Shown: positions 1 through 11,755 of the stretch, piece by piece
Numbering within the stretch: position 1 is the first letter of the stretch
Layout: every line of letters starts with the position of its first letter
Made by a program: the position numbers and the translations under genes
Source: Lichenostomus cassidix
Taxonomy: Eukaryota; Chordata; Aves; Passeriformes; Meliphagidae
Reading direction: 5' to 3'
DNA length: 64,000 bases
Assembly (NCBI GenBank): GCA_008360975.2
Contig: CM039211.1
Location: 70,639,965 to 70,703,964 of the forward strand
Notes under the pieces: model-generated
The model's database searches: none
What the model saw: only the letters and a program-made list of their open reading frames with translations
What the model was told of the DNA's origin: nothing

Positions 1-1954
1 ACTGGGAATTCCTAAGCTCTCTAGACAAGCCAGCATAAAAGATTTTTCTTCCTGTAACAGTTTTGAAGTAATAAAAGACACCTTTATCAACACTGTGTGG
101 GACAACAGAGGACATGTATCCCAGGCTGCCTTTTAGGCAGATGATGCTCACTGTTCTGCTGAACAGATTCCATCTGACCTGGAGGCTGGAAGCAGAAAGG
201 ACGGACAGGAGTTGGGGACACTGGCCAGACCTCTGGGTTTCCTGACATTGCTTTTAATATGGCAGACAGTGGTATGTTCTAACCTGTAATCAAATATTCT
301 TTGATTACTATAGATCATTAATGCCTTCAATAATTAAAACGAATCAGACATAGAGTATTTTTTTCCTTTTTATTTCTGCAAAATGTGTTTTACCTTTGCT
401 TTGTGATCAGTTTGTCTCAGCCTGTCAGCATGTTTACAATCCCACCCAGTGTTTAACATTCACACTTTGTTAAGCAAGGAAAATCTTGACAATCCAATTT
501 TCAAGACTGAGGTAAATAAAACAAAAAAACACATCAAAGAAAACACATTACTTGCAATCATTTGTCCACAGGGCTAGATAAAGAAGGCACTGGCATAGTT
601 TAAATAGTGGTGCTTGCAGAAACAAAAGTCTTTCACCAAGAAAAATTGTGTGCTTTATTGCAACAGTTTAGACTTGCATTAGGACACAGGAAGTCCTGTT
701 TCAAGATGGCACATGTTGGTAGTTAAAGTTATGCTATCTTCCCATATGAATTATTGTTAACAGTAGCAAGAAAACCATATAATGCCACATCCAAAAGGGG
801 AGGCTTCTAATATTATGACCTGAACATTTGCATTTTAATTGCACAGACAAGAGAATCAGATTCAGTATGTAATTGAATATATTGTCTATTAGTAACAGCA
901 CAGGTAAAACTTGGTCTTAATTTCATGCTATTATACCAGAGTAAATCTCACAGTCTTTATTTAAATTTCAATTCATTCAATGATTTCCTAAAACAAATGA
1001 CCCATGAAAGCTTTTTTAAATTTTTTTTCAGTTCATTTTATTTGTTGGGGTTTTAAAAAAAATGAAATTAATCATCTGAAACTTTGTTTACTTTATTATT
1101 GTAACTATATTTTGCATGCCTTCCAGCTATGGTAAATCAGAAAATTAGTGTTGAACTGTAGAGGCTGAAGAATAAACCATGGACAAGCAGCATAAAGCTT
1201 CCACATGAGTGCTAGGTAAAATATCTTTCCAGTGAGCCTCTTCCTAGAGAACTGGAGAAATTTCCTAGCAATTCCCTTATGTTTTTATTCACATATCAAT
1301 ATTTACTGTTAGCAGAAAGATGAATTTTCCCTATTTGAAGTAATGTTTTTATGGTTTGTCATTAATCTTATAAAGAAAACACTGTTATGAAGCTGTTTCT
1401 GACATGGCAACATCCCAGTCTTTCAGAAGTGGGACACAACAGCTTTTCTGCCTTCTGAGGATCAGATTTTTTTCAGAGCCGAGGGCAATCAATTTTGGTT
1501 TCTGTACTGAGGAAAAGAAAAATCATGCAGCAGAAAGTAGCTGTGATGCTACTGGTTATGTATGATGCCATATCCCTCTAAACACTTAGAACCTGAGAGA
1601 AACATTCCTATTAAATTTGTTTACTTGTTTTCTTCTGCTCCTAGCAATAATGTTTGGAAAAGAAAAACCGTACATCTATAGCAAATTAATTTAGATTTTT
1701 TTTTGAAAGATCAACATTACCCATGAAGTAAAAAAATTAAAATTAAAGAATCCGCTTTCTGTGACTTTTTGTCTAAGCGAACTGTTGACATCATGCCCTA
1801 ACAATAGGCAGTAAATCTCAATCAAAATTTTATGTTGTTACTTCCAAAGGAGTTCTGCAAGTGGATAGATGTGACTGTTGTCAAGAAGGCTTTGAGAAAG
1901 TGAGCCAACATGCATTGCAGAACTCAGTTTAGTTTTGCCTTTCACTATCTTCAA
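1..1954. other. AT-rich non-coding DNA
   Basis: Unique-looking AT-rich sequence with frequent stops in all frames and only short homopolymer runs. I see no gene, RNA gene or recognisable repeat. Short open stretches here have no coding character. Confidence 0.6.
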
Positions 1955-3303
1955 GTGCTGAATGATGGGCAGCTGACACAACAGAAGGAAGAGATGCCAC
2001 TCAGAGGGACATGGGCAACCTTGAAAAATGGGTTCACAAGAACTTCATGAAGCTCAACAAGTCCAAGCAAGGTGCTGGTTGAGGCAATCCCAGATATCCA
2101 TACACACGGGGAGTGATGCCTGATGGTTTTTTGTCCCTTCTTTTTATACCCTTTTCTATACATTTTTATATCCTTTCCCTTTCCTTGTACCCTTCTCAAA
2201 CACTCCTTGTACCTTAGCCCTACATGTTTGTAACTCTTGTAGTCTGATATTTAGCTTAGTTTGGGGGTTCTCTGGGGGGGAAGAAGAAACATCCCTGCTC
2301 TTTCAGATCTAGAGGCTTCAAACTTGGATGAAGCCTCCTGTCTGGAACATTTTTTTTTAAACAAGGCTGTAGTCTCATTTGGGGGGAGGTAATTAGGATA
2401 GGGGGACAATTACTTCATTTGTTAGGTTTCTTACTGAGGAATTTTAGGTAAATATGCTAATTTGTGAGGTCCATAAAACTGTGTACACGTTGTACATGGG
2501 GTGTGCTCCTCGGCATGATTCCACCTTTGACGAGGGTGCATCAGGGATCTTATTAAAAACAAGGTAATACCCTTTTTTCCCTATACTGCTGTGTCTGCCT
2601 CTTATTTTTACCAGCTTTATGGCATCAAGAGAACTCATGGCGAGCAGCCCTGCTGAGAGGGACTTGGGAGTGCAGGATGGTGAGAGCTGGATGTACCCTG
2701 GGCTTGACATCTCCCTTGTGCTGGGCTGATCCCACAGTGTGGGCAGCAGGGGATGGGGGAATTCTGCCCCTCTGCCCTGCTCAGGTGAAACCCTACCTTG
2801 CAGTGATGTGCCCAGCTCCATGGGTCCTCAATGCAAGAAATATATGGACCATTTGGAGCAGCTCCAGAAGAGGCCATGAAGATGATCCAAGAGCTAGAGC
2901 ACCTCCTCAATGAAGAGAAACTCACAGAGCCGTGGGTGTTTTGCCTGCAGAAGAGAAGGCTCAGGGGAGAACTTTGAGTCCCTTTCAGTGGTTATAAGGT
3001 GGACATTAACATTTTATACAGAGAGGTGGTCACAGGACTAGGGGTAGTGGTTTTAAACTGGAAAGAGCAGGTCCAGATGGGCTGTAAGAAGAAATTCTTC
3101 ACTCAGAGGCTGATGAAGAAATGAAACAAGTTTCCCAGAAAGTTTAAGGATTCCCCAGCCCTGAAAGTGTTCCAGCGAGGCTGGATGGTGCTTGGAGCAT
3201 GGGATGTGGTGAGTGACATCTCTGCTCATGGCAGGGGTGTTGGAACTACATGAGCTTTAAGATCCATTCCAACCCAAACCAGTCTAGCATTCTCTATGAC
3301 CTA
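1955..3303 (+). mobile_element. CR1 LINE fragment (ORF2 3' end and 3' UTR), split by an LTR
   Basis: Two collinear pieces, 1955-2116 and about 2633-3303, read as the C-terminal part of CR1 ORF2 and the CR1 3' UTR in plus orientation. The left piece decodes to a CR1-like Leu-Glu-Lys-Trp-Val-His segment. The right piece resumes with the CR1 'SPAERDLGV' block and runs through the 'aagaaattcttcactcagag' stretch to a degenerate CATTCTCTATGAC end. Frames are broken and the copy is old. The interruption at 2117-2627 is a separate LTR insertion. Confidence 0.85.
2117..2627 (+). mobile_element. Solo LTR (ERVL-like) inserted in CR1
   Basis: A 511-base block starts TGCCTGATGG and ends GGCATCA, with CR1 sequence continuing on both sides. 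It is flanked by near-matching 5-base repeats, AGTGA at 2112-2116 and AGAGA at 2628-2632. A 5-base duplication fits ERVL-type integration. Inside are a pyrimidine-rich U3-like start, an ATAAAACTG TATA-like site near 2475 and ATTAAA near 2553 as a possible polyadenylation signal. No internal viral sequence remains. The family is not identified. Confidence 0.65.
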
Positions 3304-3415
3304 GATGGGGGAAGGGCTGAATGGAAGGAACACTGAAATACCTGATGGAGTCGTAGTAAATGTCCAGTTATAGTCAAATGGGAAGCACTTAAATTTTGTT
3401 AATCACCAGTGGATT

Positions 3416-3495
3416 GAATCATAGAACAGAATGATTTAGGGTGGAAAGAATCACTGGGGGTCATCTGGTCTTAACCTCTGCTCAAAGCAATTATG
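3416..3495 (-). mobile_element. CR1 LINE 3' end fragment
   Basis: The sequence 'gaatcatagaacagaatgat' followed by 'tcatctggtcttaacctctg' is the reverse complement of the terminal CR1 3' UTR. Only about 80 bases remain. It lies about 110 bases from the end of the plus-strand CR1, so two CR1 3' ends face each other. Confidence 0.85.
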
Positions 3496-6400
3496 ACTAT
3501 TATCCTTCTACCTATCCTCACATACACAAAAACTGCTTTTCTTCTCTCTCCATTCATTATGTGTGCAAACAAGCACACACAAACAGAGAGTTTCTAAAAT
3601 AAGATCAAGAAATGAAACAGACTCTCAGAAACTACAAAAAAAAAAAGTTATGGAAATTTAACATCCTGGCCTTTACCTCTATTGATTAAATATCCAGATT
3701 AGATGGCTTAATTAGATAGTGTAGTTGTTCTGTGTGCAAATTGGGAACTATTGCATGGTCTGTGGAGATCATCATTAAGTAAACCTTTCTGCTCTATCCT
3801 TCTAAATTAATGCACAATTTATATAAATGGTTCACAGAGAGAAATTTGTTAATTATTCATGTGGGAGATTTTTGAGAATCCCTGTGGCAATGAGGTTCAG
3901 AACAACCAATAAACTGCAAAGGCATTTATTTTAAACACAGTGATGAAGTAATAGAATCATTCCTTTGGAAAAACATGAATTCACTACCTTAAATCTTGAT
4001 ACAATAACTTCTATATATTTTCAGAGAGAGATTCTATAATTCTTTCAAGAGCTGTGGTCATGATGCAACATTTACCAGACAATGCTCCCAGCCCCATGTT
4101 ACTGAATCATTTGACCTAGATTACCAGAAGAGATGCTCCTGGCTTTGAAATCTGTTCATCCATGAATGTTCTTCAACAGTGGAGGTCAGCAGCCACTCAG
4201 AACATAGAACTTAATTGCAAATTTTAGATAAAAGCCCTTCCCCCACTATGTCATGCTCTGGTGATTGAATGTAATAGATTCACGTCCAGTAATGAAGTTT
4301 TTCCCATGACAGTGAACTATGAAGTTATTCCACAGACTTTGAAAAAATAGACCATCAGTCTTTAAAATTAGGGTGGCAGATTTGTATCACACTTTATCCT
4401 CTACATGTAATATTGTGTAAGAATATCAGAAATTAAATTTTGCTTCCACCTCTTAAAGTAAAATTCTCCATTCTAAGAAATGAAAAAATAAAAACTAAAA
4501 AAACCAACAACAAAAACAAACAAACAAACAAAAAAAAACAACCCAGAGGAGCTCAAACGACCCCAAAAATAACTCCTACAGAAAGTAAAATGAAAGGGCT
4601 GATATCATGCTAACTTCAGTGATACGGAATAATCATTTTGTTTGTTAATGCTTCCTAATGCATGTCTGTGCTTGGATCTGAATTTACATCCTGTCTTTGT
4701 TCTTTGTGCAGGTGTCAGGGTGCAGGGGGAACATCCCTGGTGTGCAGAACCCACAGCACACTCCCTTCACAGCAGTGTTGTGTGATCACAATTCAGCTGG
4801 GACTTTTATGACAAAAGTTTGATATTGCCCAGTGAACGAGTCATTTTGATTTTAGACTCACAGAGATCATGTTGCCTTACTTTGGACAGAGTAATTCAAG
4901 CCATGGTCATCTATCAGCATTATATGAAAAAGCACTGCTGGATCAGGGTTAAAATCAGGGGCTATATCTGCCTGGATACACATTTCGGTGATTCACTTCA
5001 AGTGGCATACAATTTGCACCCAAACTTGATATACCATTTTGCAGAATAAACTGATTCTTTCTAGCTAACCTTCCACTTATTCTCTGATTCCTTTCTCCTC
5101 AGTAAATTACTGATAAGGTGTTTTGCCTGTCTTCGGAAACAGATGAGATCAAATACAGAAGAGAAACAGAGGAAAGAAAGTTCAAGATAAGGGAAAATGG
5201 CTAAATCCAATCCTATGGCAAGTAATTCTCTCAAGGTACATCCACTTCAGGTGTTATCTGTCTCCATTTAGCAATGGTGAAGTTGTCACTTGGAAGAGTG
5301 TTTAAAAAAGTAATGACAATTCAATAGCCAGATCAGGATGAGCCATGGAGGAATTCTCCCTTACCTGGAGAAGCCATTTATTCCAGCAGAAAATCCGAAC
5401 AGATCTGACATAGCTGCATTCTGCACAAAATATATGCTGGTACAAATAACCATGCAGCACCAAGTAACAGTGCCTTGGAGCAGCAGGAACTCACAAGAGA
5501 TTTCTGCACTGATGGATGGAAACGCCACAGTGAAGTCATAATTACAGCTATGGAAAGGGATACATTATAATTAACAAAATTGCACGTGGCCTTCAGAGCT
5601 CTGCCTGTGTTTCTGGAAGTATGCATATTTTTAACTGACCACATAGCTTATTATCTACACATGCATGAAGAATTTTCATCCCCAATTGTGTATCAACTAG
5701 TTTTCTTAATTTATGTCCACAAGGACTTCAGATCTCCTCCTTAATTTATTCAGCAAATTTCACATCTTTTAGAGAAGATGTATTGAATCTAAGGGCCTGG
5801 GATTTGATTGATCCTAATGTAGAGGTAATACATTATCATGTTGTAGCAATGTCTGAAAGGCATTTATTATGTATTTTAAAAGGATAAGGGGTCTCACACA
5901 ACAGCTACAGAAGTCTGTGGAATCCCTAAAGGTCATGTCCAGAGAAGAAATGTAACGTAAAAAAAGACATTCCACTATTAATAAAATAGTGATCTGTTCC
6001 AGAATAGAAAAGACCAGATATGGCCTGATCCAAAGCTCACTAAATAGGATGGGAGTCAGATAATTATGAATTTATATTAACATAAGAAGGGCAGCAGAGG
6101 GACTAAATTATTATGCTTAATTGGTTAGAGAATACCAGTAAGTGCTGTATTGCATTTTACTTGGGATAGCATTAAATAAACATTAAGAAAAATATATTCA
6201 AATGAGAATCAAGAGGGTAAGGAAAAGAGCTTATCTGGTGAATTGCAAGACAGTGATTAGTTGTTCATGTAGATTCCAGGGGCCATTAGCCTGAGTAGCA
6301 TGTAAGCTTTCCATTTCAGATGATTATACTTTGCTTAGTGAAAGTGTCAATATTTTTATCAATTAGCAATGACATTTCTTTTAGTTCTTCTCCTAAGATA

Positions 6401-7313
6401 GGTGGTTTTAATCTTTTCAGTAATATTAAATAAAAAGTAAGTAAAGGCAAGTCCGTGGTGTGTAGAAATATACTAGAAAATGCTGTATCACCTCTACAGG
6501 AACTGACCATATTTGGTTTACTGAAATTTAGCTTGAATATTGCGTTGCTTGTCTGTATTTCTATATTCTGAAGAGAAAGCTGCTTTTCAGTTATACATGA
6601 AATTATTATTATTAGATGGGCGTATTTCTTATGTCACTTGTTCACCATAGGTCTTGAGATAATAAGCTTTCAACTGTGAGTTAAGTAATATTTTGAGTCA
6701 CCGAGAAATTTTCAAACAGTTTGAAAGATTCTGCAAGCTATATTTAAGGATTTCAAAGCCAACTTAAAGATGCACATACAAAGAACCCATTCAGCTCTGG
6801 GTATCAACGGTTTCAGATCTTCTGAGCAGATCTCACTGTTTATTCAATACGTGCTTTTTTTTAAATAAAACCACACTTCATAGACTGAAATGTGCGTTAA
6901 TTAAATCACAGCCTTGTTTCCGCTCTACATAACTTGTGCTGATTTGTCTTCTCTCTTCTCATGCCTGAAATAAGTAAGGTGCCAAAAGCTTTTCAATGCT
7001 CATGCTAGGGCTGAGCTGGATGGCTCAAGAGTGGAACAGATGATGAGTGCTCAAACTCCCATCCTGCCAGCGCGGTGTGTGAGTGATCCCTCTACCTCTA
7101 GAGGTAAAATATCATGGGGCAATATGGGTCTATTTTCAGTAATAGTCTCACCTGGATTTTTACTAACTAGGGGCATAAATTGATTTGAAAGCCAATAGAA
7201 TTCTTGCTCCAGTGCTCAGGTTTCTGAATCCATTAGTTATCTGAAGTGACTGCTTCTGAAAATTTGTAATTTTTTTTTTGCTGTTGTTAAAGTGCTTTAC
7301 CAGCAATGCCACG
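3496..7313. other. AT-rich non-coding DNA
   Basis: No gene recognised. It contains an A-rich simple tract with CAAA units at about 4495-4543 and short poly-A or poly-T runs. Open frames at 4819-5049 and 5338-5541 lack any recognisable domain, and I treat them as chance. Confidence 0.55.
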
Positions 7314-7377
7314 GAGTATCTTAAAGATCTGTTCCCTAAACTTTCAGAGTATCTCTGAAAGATCTGTTCCCTAAACT
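7314..7377. repeat. Two-copy tandem duplication, about 33 bases
   Basis: Copies at about 7314-7346 and 7347-7377 share GAGTATCT and then AAAGATCTGTTCCCTAAACT. They differ by a few bases and small indels. It is a local duplication in otherwise unique DNA. Confidence 0.8.
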
Positions 7378-7968
7378 ACGCCACATTAAGCAAAGAATAT
7401 TTTGAACACAACAAGAATTTAAATAATCTAGTCAGTCTCCCTAATCTGGTGCTTAGATGTGATACAGAAATAATCCAAAGTTGCTGATAAGGAATAACTC
7501 TATAAGCTGACCAAAACTAGCACATAATGCCTAGTTCCTAAATGCTTATGTCACCTTTTTGTAGAGTTTTTACCTCCTCCACAAATACATCCCCTGAAAA
7601 TCAGCAGCATCATTCAATGACTGAGATGTAGTTCAAGCCAAAACTCCATGAGCAGAGCATCCATGAGCATGGTATAAACCTTCACTACAGTCAATTGTAG
7701 ATGTGTAAAAAACCCACAAAAAGTGCTGTGCCAAAGGCTTTATTTAGCATCTAATAGGAAAACCACTCTGGCCAGTTATTGAATTTTATTACTATAAAAG
7801 GGCTTATTCAGTGCATTATGGTTTGACTGCTCAGAAAACGTGTTTTTGTCAGGTTACTTAGCTGGCCACCACGCTGCTAAATCATTTAATGGGCTCGGTT
7901 TTACTCTTGAAGTAAGTGAGGTAAAGTTCCACAGGGCATGAAACAAACACAGCAGCAGCACTTCAGCT

Positions 7969-8160
7969 TTAATAGTGTCTGACACCCAGCCCAGCTTGCC
8001 ACCCGTTCTTCACAGCTGGAACACAGCTGGTCCAGAAGGAGAGGCAGGATGGGATATTCTTAGGCTGAGGTAACAGCAGCTCTCCTAGGAACCTGTCAAA
8101 GCAAGCACTGGGATTGCTGTCAGACACAATCTCGTTCAAGATGACACTGGGCAAGTCTGA
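7969..8160 (-). other. Possible terminal exon, unidentified
   Basis: On the minus strand a pyrimidine-rich acceptor (TGCTTTCATCTTTCAG, ending at 8161) is followed by 64 open codons ending in TAA, overlapping an ATTAAA. The other two frames stop within about 10 codons of the acceptor. The predicted peptide begins LPSVILNEIVSDS and contains CFDRFLGELLLPQ. It looks more protein-like than neighbouring chance ORFs, but I do not recognise the family. It could be a last exon, a pseudogene exon or coincidence. Confidence 0.2.
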
Positions 8161-8599
8161 AAGATGAAAGCACACAGAGTTAGCTAAACTTTTACACAGT
8201 TCCTCTCTGATGTTTAGGGAAAAGCCAAGACCAGCTCAGTAACACTCTGGCTGTACACATTACCAGCTCCCTAGGAGCTGAGAGTTTACTTTAAGCTCTG
8301 ATTTGATTCATATAATCTGCTTGAAGCCAATTAGCACAATGTAATCACAGTAGTGGTGGTAGTGCTCTACCTCCAGCAATGTGTGCTGACAGCTTGCTAA
8401 AGGGTTACAGGAAGGAAGGAAACCTAGGTTTAAATTCAGGTCAACTTCTCAGCACCGTGGGCTGTGCTTCAGCAGGGCGCAGTGCTGACACAAGCATTCA
8501 CCTGCTTTGATGTCCATGTTGCACAGGTATTAACAGACAAAGGAAATGTTAAAAAAAAAAAAACAACAAAAAAAAAAAACACAAGAGAAAAGATAGAAA

Positions 8600-8774
8600 T
8601 CATAGTTGATTGGGATCTACGCACAGGGTAAAGCTTGCATGGGGACTCAGATAGGTTGCCTAGCTGTCTCTGTTTGGTGGAGTAAGTTTCAGTGCCACGA
8701 ATCCTTGAAACAGCATCTTCAGCATCTTCATCTGAGGGGTAAAACTCCTCAGTTCTTACATCCAGGGGTTCCAC
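8600..8774 (-). other. Possible exon or gene relic, unidentified
   Basis: A minus-strand open stretch with an acidic peptide (TEEFYPSDEDAEDAVSRIRG), preceded by an AG acceptor-like site near 8792. No convincing GT donor is seen at its downstream end, which argues against an intact exon. It lies between the exon-like stretches at 7969-8160 and 9307-9759 on the same strand. A poly-A rich tract (8551-8580) follows it. Confidence 0.15.
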
Positions 8775-9059
8775 AGCCCTGCATGACTCCCCCTGGACAT
8801 GGACAATCCATCATTATAATATAACCTTATACCAAATATAAAATGTCTCCAGTTGCAATGGCTCTGGCTTAACTGGGTGTGAGCAACCACTTACATGGTG
8901 CCACAGCTCCAGAGAAGTCTTGGAGGTGAGGTAACTCTGCTGCTAGGGTGACCAAAGCAGACACCCCAAAATGCCTTTTCGGTAGAAGGCTGCATCGAGC
9001 TGCCTACTTATGGGCCAAAGCACCTCCCCTCCTCTGCTCTTTATAAGGTTATGTTCTAG

Positions 9060-9470
9060 AATCTTCGTCTTTGTGTGCCCTTGCCGTGTCTGTGTGGTAG
9101 GAGTTTCAAAGGTTTGTACCCTCCTCCCTTAGCTCTCTATTCGATAGTGTTGATGTCCTTCCCCGGTTCGCTGTATCCCATTGGTTCTGCTGTACCCACT
9201 CCTCCCCTTCCTACCCTGCCTTTTATAGCTGCTCCACCACGGCTTTGGGGGCTTTTGAGTCTCCGATCCGGGTCCGCTGCTCCCTCGTTCCTTCTCTCCT
9301 CGTCCTTCAGTAAGCTCCCTGGGTCGCCGCCTCAATTGCCTGCATTTCTTGCTTCTGTGCCCGATCTCCCGTCGCCACCGTCCCCAGGAACTCCGCCCCT
9401 GCCTCCTGACTGCCGGCTTGGGGCCGCGGCGTGTCTCCACCCGATTCCCGAGCTGAGCTAGAGGGAGAAG
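9060..9470. promoter_or_regulatory. GC-rich promoter-like or LTR-like block
   Basis: A sharply GC- and CpG-richer block in AT-rich surroundings. The plus strand has an ATTGG (CCAAT-type) box at 9180-9184 and TTTTATAG at 9221-9228; the minus strand reads TATAAAAGG at the same place. GC boxes lie downstream (CTCCGCCCC near 9391). This could be an LTR of a retrovirus-like element or a relic CpG island. I could not find TG...CA ends with a target duplication, so the class is undecided. Confidence 0.35.
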
Positions 9471-9759
9471 GACAATCTCCTAAATACGTTAGCCATGTAC
9501 AGAACAGTGCCTTATGTGGCCATTCCTCCACCTGCAGAAACAGCTTCTGCTGCCGACTTAGAAATGTCTTCTCTAAATTCAGTTTGGCCACTTGTGCATC
9601 AGAAAAAGACTGCATGGGCATGTTCCTTCCTTTTTGGAGGACTGTGAGCCATTTCCTAATTCCAGAGTCTCTGGTGTCATATAACAACTGTTGTACTATG
9701 CTAACTTGTGTAGGAACAACTACAAATCCAGTGACATACAGACTGAAACATACAAACAA
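9307..9759 (-). other. Unidentified 150-codon open frame
   Basis: The longest minus-strand open frame outside the ERV core. Its N-terminal ~95 codons are in normal-GC DNA and read as a plausible globular peptide (containing RKWLTVLQKGRN and LEKTFLSRQQKLFLQVEEW); the rest runs into the GC-rich block with a Ser/Gly/Pro-rich composition. A polypyrimidine-AG acceptor-like site (TTTTGTTTGTATGTTTCAG) overlaps the first codons. It could be a gag-like retroviral remnant or a decayed cellular exon; I recognise neither. Confidence 0.2.
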
Positions 9760-9769
9760 AATGCAGTGA

Positions 9770-10879
9770 CTTCAGCCCCCCATCAAGCTGAACTATTCTT
9801 TGCTCCATCTGTCCTCCTTCTTTTGCTATTGATCTCATTTTAACTTTTCTGTTGTGTACTTTATTCCTTCTTCTGCCTATATCCTCCACCTACACGTGAA
9901 CTTCCAAAAAATACTTCAAATATGGCTGTTATATATAAAAGTATAATCCTGTACCAGAGAGCTTCACTTACTCTTTTAGCAGTCTGTTAGTTAAAGAAAT
10001 GCAGTCCCTATAGTCTAGACAGACAATTAACCTTGGTAACCCCAGAAATGCATGGTTAGTATTCCCTTGCATGAACCAAGAATAACTTAATTAGAAGTTC
10101 AGCCTAGGAAGTGGCTGCCTACCGGTGACAATGTTAGCTCTTCTCCATGGTACTTCATACAAAGTCTCCCTCAAAATAGTTTACAGAGTAAAAATATACC
10201 TATATATCCCAAAGGAAAAGAGAAATTAATAGGTTTAAGTAATGATGAAGACATACTGAAATGAGGTTTCAAATATGTGAGCAAGCTGCTGTGAGGGAAA
10301 CATGTGAAGAATATTTTTACATGAGAAAAAGAAGCTTATGAAAATATTTTTTTACTTCTTACTATTAGAGCCCAAACTTATGAAATTGTTCAAATATATC
10401 TGCAAATGTTTATTTCCTAATAGATTAATTTGGTTTTATCTGCCTCCTTCAGCATGAATTTTCCTTAAATATGGATGCCCTTCACAGGTATTTGTCTAGA
10501 AATATTACTGAAGAATGCTTTAATTATGATCAAACGTTATAGATTTGTTTTGAAAGTCACATATTCACATCCCACTTAAATTTAGCATTGTAAATTGAGT
10601 CTTTTTTCCTCCTACATTTGATAGACTGTAGGAGTAAGGAAGGTGTATGTAGAGGCTTATTCAGGTCTTCATCAAGTTCATATCCCTAGTTTGGGTTCAT
10701 GTGGCTTCTGTGAAAAGCTGCCGGAAGATTCTCCCATGTTCAGTGTCATGTTCCCATGATCCAGTGTCAGCTGGATCCGAGACAGACCTAGTGCTGGCCA
10801 AGCCCAAGCCCCTCAGTGATGGTGGTAATGCCTCTGTGGTAACAGATTTAAGAAGGAAAAAGATGATACTGTGAGGATC
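9770..10879. other. AT-rich non-coding DNA
   Basis: No gene or clear repeat seen. The last 200 bases may include the unresolved 5' part of the LTR that follows. Confidence 0.5.
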
Positions 10880-11755
10880 TAGTTGTGCTCAGAGGAAAGC
10901 GGGGTGGGGGTGTATGAGAGGAGCAGCCCTGCAGACACCCAGGGCAGAGCAGCAGGAGGGACAGGAGCTGCTCCAGGCTCTGGAGCTGAGATTCCCCTGC
11001 AGCCCCTGGTGCAGCCCATGGTGAGGCAGCTGTGCCCCTGCAGCCCAGGGAGGGCACGGGGGAGCAGAGATCCACCTGCAGCCCCAGGATGAGATCCATG
11101 CCAGAGCAGGAGGATGCCCAAAGCAGGGCTCTGAGCCTGGGGAGCAGGGTCCTGAGAGGAACCTGCAGACCCACAGAGAGAGTAGCCCAGGCTGGAGCAG
11201 GTTTGCTGGCAGGACTTGTGACTCCATGGGGGACACTGGAGCCAGCTGTTCCTGAAGGACTGAACCTGTGGGGAAGTGACCCATGTTGGAGAAGTTCATG
11301 GGGAGCTGCAGATTATGGGGAGAACTCTGGCTGAAGTCTGTGGAGGATTATCTGCTGTGGGAGGGAACCTACCCTGGGGCAGGGCAAGGACTCCTGTTCC
11401 TGAGCAGCAGCAGGAGCAACAGATGATGAGCTGACCAAAACTCCCCTTACCATCTCCCTGCATTGCTGAAGAGGAAGAGCTAGAGCCCAGGAAGGAGGGA
11501 GGGGTAGCAGATAGTGTTTTTATGATTTGTTTTACTTCTCATTATCCTGTTCTGATTTTCATTGGTAATAAATTCAGTTAATATCCCCAAGTTGTGTCTG
11601 GTTTGCCCATGATGGTAATTTGTTTGTCATCTCTCCCTGTTCTTCCTCAACCCATGAGCCTTTTGTTATACTTTCTCTCCCCCATTCACTTGCAGAGGGG
11701 GTGAGAGAGTGGCTTTGGTAGGACCCTGGCATCCAGACAGGGTAAATCCACCACA
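10880..11755 (+). mobile_element. ERVL-type LTR (avian)
   Basis: The 3' part has the features of a common avian ERVL LTR as I remember it: CATTGGTAATAAATTC with AATAAA at 11567-11572, then 'atccccaagttgtgtctg', 'cccatgagccttttgttata' and a terminus 'gggtaaatccaccaca' ending in CA at 11755. The 5' part is GC-rich with repeated 'ccagagcagg' and 'tggagcag' phrases typical of that family. The exact 5' end and target duplication were not found, so it may be truncated. It would be a solo LTR, since no internal region follows. Confidence 0.7.

Noticed and set aside
7011..7062. tRNA-like A and B boxes suggesting a SINE
   Set aside because: The spacing between the box-like sequences is too short and no tRNA-like fold or tail is visible.
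10848..11334. Several overlapping open frames, up to 136 codons
   Set aside because: They lie in the GC-rich part of an ERVL-type LTR.
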